NCBI GenBank assembly: GCA_050084515.1
Contig: CM114271.1
Location: forward strand, 53,816,001 to 53,880,000
DNA: 64,000 nucleotides
Source: Blasia pusilla
Lineage: Eukaryota > Marchantiophyta > Marchantiopsida > Blasiales
Reading direction: 5' to 3'
This document shows, piece after piece, positions 36,741-46,106 of the stretch (its first letter is position 1; each line of letters opens with the position of its first letter). Below the pieces are notes generated by a model. It was not told the DNA's origin and did not search any database. It worked only from the letters and a program-made list of their open reading frames with translations. A program made the position numbers and the translations under genes.

Positions 36741-38268
36741 TCAACGTCAGACGAGGGGGAGGGTGTAGAGGAATTTGTGAGCACATCGCCACATATTGTG
36801 AGTGGTCCTACCAGTTGGGCGTACGAGATGGACGACCAGGGTAGAGGACCGCGTAGGTTTTCAGGTGCAGTAGGTACAATTGAGTTGCACAATTTCATAG
36901 CAAAGTATAGGAGTTGGTGCGACTCCCAACGGGCCAGGAACTCAAGAGAGTTCAACCCGTTTACAGCATGGAACGGTATGTTCCAGCATTTAGAGGGAGC
37001 ACCCATGGACGATTACCATGAGTTTTCCCACAGATATGCCCAGGAGATTGAGGCATGGCGACTCTACTATGACCCACACTATGTGTCATGGACGGAGCCG
37101 TTCCTAGATGAAGAGGAGGAGTCAGGAGAGGCTACTTCCTCTTCCACTAGTGATGTTTTAGGAGGGTTCACTCGCACTAGAGCAGTTGCACCGTAGAGTT
37201 GGATTCATCCCAGGTTCAACCCCGTGGTTGAGTTCTTTGCTGAGTTGAGGGCGAGCTACCAAGGGGCACGGACGGAAAAGTTGCGGAGCATCCACAACTT
37301 CCAGAGGCGTCCAGGTGAGAGTTTACGTGAGGCTTACACTCGCTTGCTCCGGTTGATCAACGTCACTCAGGGGTGACAGAGGCTCAGGCTATCCGGTCAT
37401 GGTACGCGATCTTTGGACCGCACCTGCGCCACGGGAAAGTGCGGGAGGGGGTGCTTCTTATGAAAACCTCCCCACGTTGAGAGATGTTTTAGGACCGCCG
37501 AGAACATTGAGCGCAACATGGCGAGGAGAGCGTAGCCACCATGGGTTCGGCGAGAGCGATCGCGATTGGGTGTACCACTGTGCGAGAACGTGGACTCGAG
37601 ATAGGTCAAGCTGCGGGCACCACGAGCTCGGGGGAGGATACCGGGAGCCCGTGGCACAGAGACCTGCGCCTTCATATGCGGCTCAACAGCAGTCGCCTAC
37701 TATTACTTGTTGGTCATGTAGTGGAGCCCATCATCAGCGCCATTGCACTCGTCAGGGTTATGGACGTATGCCTCAACATGGAGCAGGAGATGGTGCTGCA
37801 CCAGGAGGTTATCAGTGTGACTATTGTCAGAGGTATGGTCATACACGCGCCAGGTGTTTCAGTTTACATCCTAAGTTACGTTTGGACCGAGGGCCAGAGA
37901 GGGCACTAGAGCGAGTAGCCGGTCCAGGTGGGCCTAGAGTTCGTGCACCAGGTGGTCTCGTTGGGGGACGAGGAGCTGGAGTTTCCCGACATGATGGTGG
38001 AGCTTCCCGTGGAGGAGGTAGAGTACCACCACCTAGACGCACCGGGGGAGATGCTGGACGTGAGGCTGGGATGGCTACTCAGATACAGCAGCTACAGGAG
38101 CAGATTGCCGCTATGGCATTGAGGTTATCTGATGCCGAATCCGTGGCATCGACATCATATGGAGCAGCTAGAGATCTGGAGGATCCTGGTTGGATGTGTC
38201 GGGTTGCCCAGATGGAGGCCGCCGCAGTTGTAACGCGTGGAGCAGCCGCAGAGTTGGATCCACAATGA
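36741..38268 (+). pseudogene. gag of Gypsy copy 1 with two zinc knuckles
   Basis: The first frame (36,777-37,195) has WAYEMDDQGRG, SGAVGTIELHNFI and FNPFTAWNGMFQHLEG. It continues past a stop with SIHNFQRRPGESLREAYTRL (near 37,290). After a frame break near 37,375 the second frame carries CWSCSGAHHQRHC (37,708-37,746) and the canonical CCHC knuckle CDYCQRYGHTRARC (37,816-37,857), then Gly/Arg-rich sequence and a Gln-rich coiled-coil-like piece (QIQQLQEQIAAMALRL). Gag forms the particle and binds RNA. The frame ends at TGA 38,266-38,268, but homology continues without a shift (LPQSFTLSEAM), so the stop looks secondary. Confidence 0.75.
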
Positions 38269-38838
38269 GGGGAAGCCATAAAACAGACTAGGCTTCCTCA
38301 GTCTTTCACGTTGTCCGAAGCGATGAGGACCCCATCGATGGGTCCTCATCAAAGTTCCTTGAGAGTTGGTGATGTTGTTGGTGTGCAGGCATGGAGGGCG
38401 ATGGGAGAAGCGAGTGCGACGACTCCTATTGTTGATGCTCAGGAGGGGCATGTGTGGAGCACATTGTTGGGGGCGGCCACCGTTGTGTACCACACTCCTT
38501 TATTTTCTGCTTCCGATGTTATGACGTTGGGGGGTACGCCCGCCGAGGCTTTTCGGCTGGCCGCGTCGCTATGTGAGCGCGGAGTTGGAGTTCCTGCATC
38601 ACGTTCAGAGGTGATTGCAGAGGAGGTGATGGACCTGCCCTTGGAGCGGATGCTCGGACAGGTCTCCGAGTACCACACAGTATATCACCCGACAAGAGGT
38701 CGTGGTGAGGATTCGCCCGGGACATCCTACAGATGAGTCCATGGTGCGCGCCAAGGGGATAGTGACTGATGCAGAGTCCCACGACATCTTGGTTGGTGGA
38801 GCAGTGTTATACCCGATGGGGTTTTCCCTAGATTACTG
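38269..38838 (+). pseudogene. Protease region remnant of Gypsy copy 1
   Basis: PLFSASDVMTLGG and AFRLAASLCERG (38,497-38,580) match the region ahead of the protease in copy 2. After YHPT the frame jumps to EVVVRIRPGHPTDESMV and DILVGGAVLYPMGF in another frame (38,696-38,830). Compared with copy 2, about 50 residues including the catalytic DSG are deleted. About 120 residues between this region and the methyltransferase are also gone. Confidence 0.65.
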
Positions 38839-39775
38839 GGAGGGATTAACACCGGGTTAGCTGCTGTTTTGCAGGCAGGAGTGCGAGTACAACAGTACCT
38901 GTATGTGGAGAGTGATGATGTTGCAAGGCACGTCTCACTACGACATGTGGCGCAGTTATGCCTACGTTTTCCCGACTTATTGCTTGCGTCCGCAATACAG
39001 GGGTACCAGAGTTCCCTACCGAGGGATATTTCGTTGTTTGGGGCGCATGACTTAGAGCGGGTAGGGACCATTGATTTGGTCATTTCCGGTTGGCCATGTC
39101 AGGGCCAATCGAGTGTTGGACGAGGCAGCGGATTGGCTGACACTCGGTCCAGGTTATTTTGGGAGATGTTGAGGGTCTTACGGCACTTGCAGGAGCACCA
39201 ATCTCATTCTCCAGCCTACATTTTGGAGAATGTGCCGATCTTAGGAGACTCCTAGTCATGGGTGGTGACGAGTGCTCATCAGGTGCGTGCCTGGATCGGC
39301 CCAGTAGTGTTCTTGGATACGACGAGTGTAGGTTGTAGAGCCCATCGCCCGCGTCTATGGTGGACCAACTTGGTGCCCGATACGGTGTTACGGAGGGCGT
39401 ATGCGAGAGTGGAGCGCCCCTTCCATTTGTTAGTGGATTCCATTCTGGATCCAAGTCGTCGATCACAGGCAGTGAGGCACGATGATCGACCATCGTTGAT
39501 TGTGGTCAACAGGGTAGGCAGGCCGCGGGCAGCCTTGCCCACGTTTGTGAGTTTTCCCGCTTCCTATGCATACAAGGAGGCCGGTCCTGGCTTGGTTTGG
39601 GATGACCGGGTTCAGCGGTTAGTGGAGCCCAACGCCGATGAGAGAGATCAAGCGATGGGATTTCCCACAGGAGTGACGGCAGTACCGTCAGTGTCAGAGG
39701 CATCACGACGCCATGTCTTGGGTCAGGCGATGGACCTGAACTGCTTGACATGGATCCTCAGCTTGGGAGTGGCTG
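38839..39775 (+). pseudogene. DNMT3-like C5 cytosine methyltransferase domain in the Gypsy polyprotein (copy 1)
   Basis: C5 DNA methyltransferases transfer methyl from S-adenosylmethionine to cytosine. Visible motifs in canonical order: I GGINTGL (38,839-38,859; its first residues lost to the upstream deletion), II QQYLYVESDDVARHVSLRH, IV SGWPCQGQS with catalytic Cys at 39,097-39,099, VI ILENVP with Glu at 39,226-39,228, VIII RAHRPRLWWTNL (39,337-39,372), and IX/X QAMGFPTGV plus LGQAMDLNCLTWIL (to about 39,760). Motif I (FGGI.TGL) and the VFLD...AHR.R.WW.NL block resemble DNMT3 rather than DRM, whose motifs are rearranged. PCQ replaces the usual DNMT3 PCN. It lies between protease and RT in the same frame as RT. 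One in-frame TAG (39,253) breaks it. About 310 residues. Confidence 0.85.
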
Positions 39776-40062
39776 AGCAGCGTCGTATGAGATCGCGACA
39801 AATTACAACGGTTGCGTTGGTGAGCCCCATGCCTACCGAGACGGTGGAGGCAGTGGCTGGGGGTGAGACCCGAGGAGATTGGGAGAGACACCCTTGGACT
39901 TCTTGGGATGTTTTGCAGGTACGCAAGGAGATGATAGCCACAACATCGAGTGTGGTTTCGGGCACTACACGTGGAGGAGATCAGCGTTTGCAGTTGGCTG
40001 TAGGAGAGCGGCCGAGTGTTGTTGTTCGAGACGGGGTTACACCATAGCAACCACCGATACTC
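39776..40062 (+). other. Linker between methyltransferase and RT, copy 1
   Basis: An in-frame stretch continues from the methyltransferase (VAEQRRMRSRQITTVALVSP) to a TAG at 40,045, then enters the RT frame. No recognised domain. The equivalent of copy 2 is near 45,070-44,770. Confidence 0.5.
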
Positions 40063-40923
40063 GTGCCGGAGAGTCCTACCGTAGTTATGATGGAGACTTG
40101 GGAGCCAAATATGGGCCCTAAGTTGACAGGAGGAGAGCGGCGCCAAATACATCAGTTCCTCAGGAGTTATAGGAGCTGCTTTGCGTTTAGCATGGAGGAT
40201 TTGGGTACGCTAAAGGGACCGGGGCTCCGCATTGAGTTGTCGAGTGATACGCCAATCTTTCGACGACCCTACAAGTACAGTGATATGGAGAGGGCTCTGA
40301 TTCAGAGTAGGAGCCAGGACTTGGTCAGAGCAGGACTAGTGGAGATGTTGCATGGGGAGTATGCATCTGCCACTGTCATGCCCGCCAAGAAGGATGTGCA
40401 TGGAAACTGGACAGATAGGCGGATGTGTGGGGATTACCGACCTATCAATCGGCAGACAAAGTCCGATAGGTATGCCATGCCCATCCCTGAGGAGATCTTT
40501 AATGCGATTGGTCACGCAAAGGTCTTCAGTTCATTGGATTTGCGAGCCGGATACCATCAACTGCCTATCAGATTGGAGGACATGCAGAAGACGGCATTTT
40601 GGGGCATCAATCCTCACGGAAAGGATTGTTTCTACTAGTGGCGGTTCTTGCCATTTGGGTTAAAGAACGCCCCGGATGAGTTTCAGAGGGTGATGGATAG
40701 GATCTTGGCTGGTCTGGATTTTGCTAGGTGTTATATTGATGATATCGTAGTCTTTAGCGCCACGGTTGAGGAGCATGAGCGACATCTAGAGGAGGTGTTT
40801 CGACGATTACAATTACATGGGCTGAAGCTACATCCACGCAAGTGCAAGTTCTTCTACGACCCGATTGAGTACTTGGGTCATACGATATACCCAGGGGGCC
40901 TTGGCGTTAGCAAACGAAGGTAG
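40063..40923 (+). pseudogene. Reverse transcriptase of Gypsy copy 1
   Basis: Opens with METWEPNMGPKLTGGERRQI, then IELSSDTPIFRRPYKYSDME, RT palm MPAKKDVHGNWTDRRMCGDY (near 40,380), SSLDLRAGYHQLPI (first catalytic Asp, near 40,534), FLPFGLKNAPDEFQRVMDRI and the catalytic YIDD (40,732-40,743), ending YLGHTIYPGG. RT copies the element RNA into DNA. A TAG at 40,636 replaces the Gln of the usual YQWRFLPF. The frame ends at 40,923, where a shift leads into the next segment. Confidence 0.85.
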
Positions 40924-43014
40924 AGGCTATCTCACGCATTCCACGCCCTACAGATGTGAGCCGGGTTCGCGCATTCATAGGATTGGCAAACTTCTATCGG
41001 CGATACGTCAAGGGATTCAGTTCGATTGCGAAGCCACTGACCTTGCTGACCAAGGTGGATCACGAGTGGCACTGGGGGGATGAGCAGGAGCGAGCATTTC
41101 AGTTGGTCAAGGACATGTTGACGTCTGCGCCCATCTTGAGGAGTCCGATCAGGGGGCGTCCTTTCCAGTTGCACATAGATTGGAGCATGTTGGGGCTTGG
41201 AGCGGTGCTCACCCAGCATGATGATGAGGGTAGAGAGTTCGTGGTGGCTTACGCTAGCCGCTCGAATAACGCTACAGAGGTGAAGTACAACTCGTATGAG
41301 GGTGAGTGCTTGGCTGCGGTGTGGGTTGTCGTGCATTTCAGGTGTTACTTATTTGGAAACCCCTTTACCATCATCACTGATCATCAACCACTGAAGTGGT
41401 TGATGGAGTCCGACAAGCTTACAGGGAAGCTTGCGAGATGGGCTCTATTGTTGAAGGAGTATGATTTTCAGGTGGTACATAGACTTGGGACGCTCAACCA
41501 AGATGTAGATGGGTTGAGTCGTAACCCATGCTTGAGTCAGCGAGATGCGACTGGAGCTCGATGGCATGGAGAGAGTTATGAGGAGTCGGTGCCAGGATGG
41601 CACGCGTCAGACTATTTAGGCATGTTGGCTATGGAGAGCCAGAGTGTGGAGACTTCGATGGCGAGGTCTAATGGAGAGTCCTTGGATCCCGAGGCCAGTG
41701 AGGAGACGACAGGTGGCCGAGATATTCAGGATGATGGAGTAGTCTTGGAGTACCTTCGTACTGGCAGCGTTGCGAGCACTGTGGGTGCTAGAGAGCGAGA
41801 TCAGATCCTACAGCGGGCCATACGGTTCCGTTGGGAGGGGACACATGTTTTGAGGGTTTGGCAGGATGGCAGAGTATGCGTAGTGCCGCATCCTTTGCAG
41901 AGAGCACGACTAGTGCAGCATGCCCACAAGGAGTTGGGTCACTTTGGGGTGAAGCGGACGTACAACTTGCTCCAGATTCAGTATTGGTGGCGAGGCATGC
42001 AGACTGACGTTCCGCAGTTTGTTGCCATGTGCATGGTGTGTGATCGGGTCCGAGCATCGTTCGATGCTTCGACTCCATATTTGCATCCATTACCAATCAT
42101 GGGCTTAGGGTATAGATGGAGTTTGGATTTTGCAGGACCTTTGCCTTTGACAGAGAGTCACAGTCGTTATGTGTTGGTGATGGTCGAGCACTTCTCGAAG
42201 TGGATCGAGTTGGTTGCATTGCCTGACAAAGCAAGTGAGGGAGTAGCTTATGCCTTCCTTGACAGAGTGTTGAGTCATTATGGCACACCGGATGAGGTGT
42301 TGACAGACCAGGGTACCGAGTTTTGGGGTGAGTTCCAAGCCTTGTGTGATCAAGCGCTGATCGACCATCGCACGACTTCGCGAGATCATCCCGAGGCGGA
42401 TGGATTAGCGGAGAGAGTTGTGCAGACGATGAAGATGGGTTTACGCAAGTATGGCTTGCAGAGAGGTCACCTAGGAGATTGGGACCTCCAGTTGCCATGG
42501 TTGGCGATGGGATACAGATTCAGTAGGCAGACATTCTTAGCGTCTTTTTCACCGTACTTGCTACTTTATGGCCGAGAGCCATATTTACCTACGGCCATTC
42601 GTCGAGATGCTGGTGAGGTGCTTGACCTTGATGACCCAGATGTATGGGTACGAGCATGTTCTCAGAGGGCTGAGTTATTTGAGAGAGTAATGCCCATGGC
42701 GTTCGAGAACTTGGCGATTGCGCAACATCAGGATACGTTGAGGTATGCGACTATTTGGGGTGGTGGTTATCGACCAACTATCCGGAGGTTTCATCAAGGA
42801 GATTTTGTCTACTTGCAGCAGACGGTACCGATGACGTTGGATGTGACTGCAAGGCGCACTATCCTAAGAGTGCGTGACGTTTTGCCATCCGGTGTTCTCT
42901 TGCTGGAGGGACGCGATGATATGATATGGAAGGACCATGTGCGTAATTGTGCACCATGTCACCTTCCTAACATTGATAGTACAGTGGATCCGAGCTTAGC
43001 AGTAGTTCCTGTAG
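40924..43014 (+). pseudogene. RNase H and DDE integrase of Gypsy copy 1
   Basis: A 740-codon open frame (40,956-43,178) covers most of this and the PHD finger. It begins with RT thumb/connection (SRVRAFIGLANFYRRYVKGF), RNase H (HIDWSMLGLGAVL near 41,174; EGECLAAVW; ITDHQPLKWL) and RH tail (VVHRLGTLNQDVDGLSRNP). The integrase zinc site is HAHKELGHFGVKRTYNLL with CMVCDRV (41,919-42,045). The catalytic triad is D in SLDFAGPLP (42,121), D in LTDQGTEF (42,300) and E in DHPEADGLAERVV (42,385). A C-terminal GPY/F-like region (GDFVYLQQ, RTILRVRDVLPSGVLLLEGR) follows. The integrase inserts element DNA into chromosomes. All catalytic residues are intact. Confidence 0.9.
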
Positions 43015-43178
43015 GCTTACGTTGTATGTTGTGTGGTTCTGCTCGTGGTGCGGCCACAATGCTAGTCTGTGATGGTTGTTCGAGAGGTTGGCATATGGCA
43101 TGTCTGACGCCACCTCTCACTAGGGTTCTTCGGGATGATGGATGTGTCCTAGATGTACATAGAGGAGATACTAGGTAG
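43015..43178 (+). other. C-terminal PHD finger of Gypsy copy 1
   Basis: LRCMLCGSARGAATMLVCDGC, then GWHMACLTPPL, gives the first six ligands of a C4HC3 PHD zinc finger including the invariant Trp-His pair. The last CX2C pair is read one frame over (WMCPRC near 43,141-43,158), so a small shift has damaged the end. PHD fingers typically read histone H3 tails. Here it occupies the place where chromoviruses carry a chromodomain, suggesting a targeting role (inference). Confidence 0.8.
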
Positions 43179-43335
43179 GTTTCGATCTCGATTTTTTCTC
43201 TGACATGGATGACAAGAAGGCGACTAATGATGGGGCCACATGAGCACCTGGCCTTCTTACTCTTAGCTTCCGAGAGATGTATGTCATGGTAGGTAGGGAT
43301 AGATGGCTATCTGGAGTTAGAGGGACCTAACCACC

Positions 43336-43349
43336 AGCTAGGGGGGCGG
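43336..43349 (+). promoter_or_regulatory. Polypurine tract of Gypsy copy 1
   Basis: AGCTAGGGGGGCGG, conserved with copy 2 (34,540-34,553). In LTR retrotransposons such a tract primes plus-strand DNA synthesis and directly precedes the 3' repeat. Here it directly precedes segment B, not segment A. Confidence 0.65.
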
Positions 43350-43476
43350 TTGGAGATATTTGGTACTTCTTGTCTCGTTGTTTGGATGCCATGAGTTAGC
43401 ATGGGATCGTGCGTGTTTGTGTGTGTGTTCGGTAACAGCGATGTATGTTGTATAGCGATGTGTATACGACGACAAC
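43350..43476 (+). repeat. Segment B1 of Gypsy copy 1
   Basis: 127 bp starting TTGGAGATATTTGGTACTTC and ending TATACGACGACAAC. It is a near-identical direct repeat of 43,993-44,118. It lies between the polypurine tract and segment A2. Confidence 0.8.
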
Positions 43477-43992
43477 TGTCACGTCCTTTAGGATAGATTG
43501 GTGAGATCTAGTAGATTGTTTTCAAGAGTAGTGGAGGACAGGCCTAGGAGGTCGAGGATGACATGTTGAGGCCTCGGGAAACCTGAGAGAGCAGGTTTCC
43601 CCTTCGTTTTGGCTCATTTGGAGCCATATTGAGGAACTTACTATTTTAGGCAAATACCATTTTGAGTATATGATCGATTTTCTATTTTTGGTAAGTGTCC
43701 CTTGACCTCTTCCATCAAGTCAAGAGCCAAAGAGGTGACTTGGGAGAATAGGTTACCATGGAGAGAGCTTGGGAGAGGGAGGGGTATATATCCCAAGGAG
43801 AGAGAGCTTGAGAGTTCATTCTCTCTTTGTTGAACTTCTTGGCATGAGGCGGCGGAGCTATGGTCCCTTGCCTTGTGAGTGTAACCCAAGCCTCTCATTA
43901 GGAGAGTGGGTTTGGTTTGACATGAGAGAGAGTGCACACCTTTGAGAGCTATGGTGTGAGATTGTGTAGAGAGAGATTGGATCTTACTTTTA
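43477..43992 (+). repeat. Segment A2 (3' copy of A) of Gypsy copy 1
   Basis: About 516 bp, TGTCACGTCCTTTAGG to GGATCTTACTTTTA. Reverse-complement partner of 31,518-32,032. It contains a TATA-like TATATAT at 43,785-43,791 with a GA-rich stretch downstream, likely the element promoter and start region. Confidence 0.8.
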
Positions 43993-44118
43993 TTGGAGAT
44001 ATTTGGTACTTCTTGTCTCGTTGTTTGGATGCCATGAGTTAGCATGGGATCGTGCGTGTTTGTATGTGTGTTTGGTGACAGCGATGTATGTTGTGTAGCG
44101 ATGTGTATGCGCACGACA
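43993..44118 (+). repeat. Segment B2, right terminus of Gypsy copy 1
   Basis: 126 bp, TTGGAGATATTTGG to GCGCACGACA, a few differences from B1. It is followed directly by TATG (44,119-44,122), the reverse complement of the CATA found at the other terminus (32,033-32,036). It therefore forms the physical right end of the inserted element. Confidence 0.8.
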
Positions 44119-44122
44119 TATG

Positions 44123-44766
44123 TAACATCGTACAAAATCCAAGCCAACCAGAATCCTATCCATCACCCTATGAAACTCTGCAGGCGCGTTCTTCAACCCA
44201 AATGGTAAGAACCGCCACTGATACAAGCAATCTCTCCCGAATCGATCTATCCCCCAGAATGTTGTCTTCTCCCTGTCCTCCAACCTGATAGGAAGCTGAT
44301 GATAGCCAGCACGGAGATCTAAAGTACTGAAGATCTTTGCATGCCCTACCGCATCAAAGATCTCCTCAAGAGTAGGCATGGCATACCGATCTGACCTCGT
44401 CTATCGGTTGATAGGACGGTAATCTCCACACATCCGCCTATCCGTCCAATTGCCATACATATCCTTCTTCGCTGACATGATTGTGGCACATGCATACTCC
44501 CCATGTGATAACTCCACAAGTCTTGCCTCCAACAAGTCCTGCCTCCTCCTCTGAATCAAGGCTCGCTCCATATCAAAATACCTGTAGGGTCGACGAAAGA
44601 TTGGCGTATCACTAGCCAACTCAATGTGTATCTCGGGACCCTTCAACGTACCCAAGTCTCTCATACTAAAGGCAAAACAACTGACATGTCCTCTCAGAAA
44701 CCTATGAACTCGCCATTGCTCTCCTCCTATCAACTTGAGACCTATCACAAGCTCCCAAGTCTCCAT
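44123..44766 (-). pseudogene. N-terminal part of RT, Gypsy copy 2
   Basis: From 44,766: METWELVIGLKLIGGEQW, IELASDTPIFRRPYRYFDME, MSAKKDMYGNWTDRRMCGDY, a stop near 44,401, then IFSTLDLRAGYHQLPI, YQWRFLPFGLKNAPAEFHRV and GLDFVRCY. The frame then runs into the inserted copy 1 terminus. The next codons (IDDILIFSS) are at 32,035 on the + strand. The Gln codon that is a stop in copy 1 is intact here. Confidence 0.85.
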
Positions 44767-45059
44767 CGTGACCTCACTCAGAGAGGACGCAACCTCTGGC
44801 TTTGGTTGCTATGTAGCAACCCTAGCCCCCTCTGCAACAGCCACTCCACTCTAACCTCCTACACCATGCTCCACATCCAAAAAAATGAACATATGCTACT
44901 CTGGCTGCCTTTGCATTCTTTGCTCGAACGACGTCCCAAGAAGTCCATGGGTGCCTATTTCTCCTCGTCCTGCCCCCAGCCAATGCCTATACAGACCCTA
45001 TAGGCAATGGTCGAACTCGTGGACGTGACGGCATGGATGACACTCGCATCCTTCTCTGC

Positions 45060-46016
45060 TCAGCCATACCTAGGCCGACTATCCATGTGAGACAGTTGAG
45101 GTCCATTTCCTGCCCCAACACCTATCTCCGGGATGCCTTAGCCATCCCTGGCACCGCCGTAGTACCCGTAGCAAACCCCATGGCGCGCTCGCGCTCATTT
45201 GCTGTAGGCTCTTCTAATGCTTGGGTCACCTCATCCCCAATCATGCCTAGCCCTCCCTGACGAAAGACATGGGATGCTGGGAAGCTCACCAACGTAGGTA
45301 AGGCTGCCCTCAACTCCCCCACCCTATTGGCCATCGCCAACGGTGGTCTATCATCCCGCGTCACCACCTGAGATCAACGCCCTCATCCCAAAATAACATC
45401 CACTATGAGATGTGGTGCTCTGTGGACTCCATCGTATGCTTGACTCAGTACCTCTGATGGTATCAGGTTCGTCCACCATAGTCGTGGACGATAGGCACGT
45501 GATCCAACTCTCGCTGCATCTAGCAACACAGCAGGTCCCAACCAAGATCTCACTTGATGCACAATCGTCATCACAAGTGCACGAGTATCTCCCAATAACG
45601 AAACGTTCTCCAAAATATACACCGGAGAACATGTCTGACTCTCCTGCAAGTGTTGTACTACTCGTAGCATCTCCCAAAACATCCCTGACCTCGATCCTGC
45701 AATCCAAATCCTTGGCCAACTGATGAAAGACCCTGACATGGCCATCTAGCAATCACCAAATGAATGGTGCCAACTCTATCCAGATCCTACACCCCCACCA
45801 AAGAGATGTCGACGGGTAGTGTATGATGATATCCCCGTACTGCAGATACCGGCAACAACTCAAGATACCTCTGGACCAATCTCGCTACGTGACGTAATGA
45901 CACTCGCCGCGCGGTCTTATCTCTCTCACATAAAGGTACTGATGCACCCGTATGCCCGCGTGCAATAATGCAGCCAATCCGGTGCTAATCCCTCCGAAGA
46001 GATCTAACACCCTAAC
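45060..46016 (-). pseudogene. DNMT3-like C5 cytosine methyltransferase domain, Gypsy copy 2
   Basis: Second, diverged copy of the domain. Motif I VLDLFGGISTGLAALLHAG is complete (Phe to Leu at 45,998-45,975), followed by VHQYLYV. After a frameshift come ARRVSLRHVA, motif IV ARWPCQGLSS (Cys at 45,738-45,736), motif VI ILENVSLLGD (Glu at 45,610), motif VIII RAYRPRLWWTNL (45,499-45,464), and IX/X ERAMGFATG and VLGQEMDLNCLTWI (to about 45,085). It shows what copy 1 lost: the complete motif I start and the residues at the copy 1 stop (GDTRALVM). Stops and at least three shifts. Conservation of every motif in two diverged copies argues that the domain was functional in the ancestor. Confidence 0.85.
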
Positions 46017-46106
46017 ACCCTCCTCTGGACACTGCCACACAATGGGTGTGGTAGCCAGTGGGATCAACATCTCCACTCCAGGAGCTTGATCGCCACCTGA
46101 CTCTCG

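Larger units (their letters stand above)
36741..44118 (+). mobile_element. Gypsy copy 1: Ty3/Gypsy retrotransposon with a DNMT3-like methyltransferase and PHD finger
   Basis: Best-preserved member of the family. From 5' to 3': gag, protease remnant, methyltransferase, RT, RNase H, integrase, PHD finger, polypurine tract, B, A, B. Its segment A1 and leader are displaced to 29,830-32,032 by an inversion. Gag (second part), methyltransferase and RT lie in one + frame (coordinate mod 3 = 1), so they appear to be one polyprotein. Damage: frame breaks near 37,375, 38,690 and 40,922; in-frame stops at 38,266, 39,253, 40,045 and 40,636; a deletion removing the protease active site and the linker before the methyltransferase. 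The RT-to-integrase order defines it as Gypsy. Confidence 0.85.

Noticed and set aside
38839-39775. Methyltransferase as a host gene inserted by chance, or as a DRM-type enzyme
   Set aside because: The same position in two diverged copies and a motif I footprint in a third make a chance insertion unlikely. DRM enzymes have motifs VI-X before I-IV, whereas here the order is canonical.
43350-44118. Classifying the family as DIRS/PAT/Ngaro because of the split repeats
   Set aside because: The pol has RT-RNase H followed by an HHCC plus DDE integrase and a retropepsin, with no tyrosine recombinase seen, and short target repeats are present.
43477-44118. A plain 640-bp LTR (A-B) with an ordinary 5' partner
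   Set aside because: The 5' partner at 32,032-31,518 matches only A and continues into leader sequence shared with copy 3. B is absent there but is present between the polypurine tract and A.
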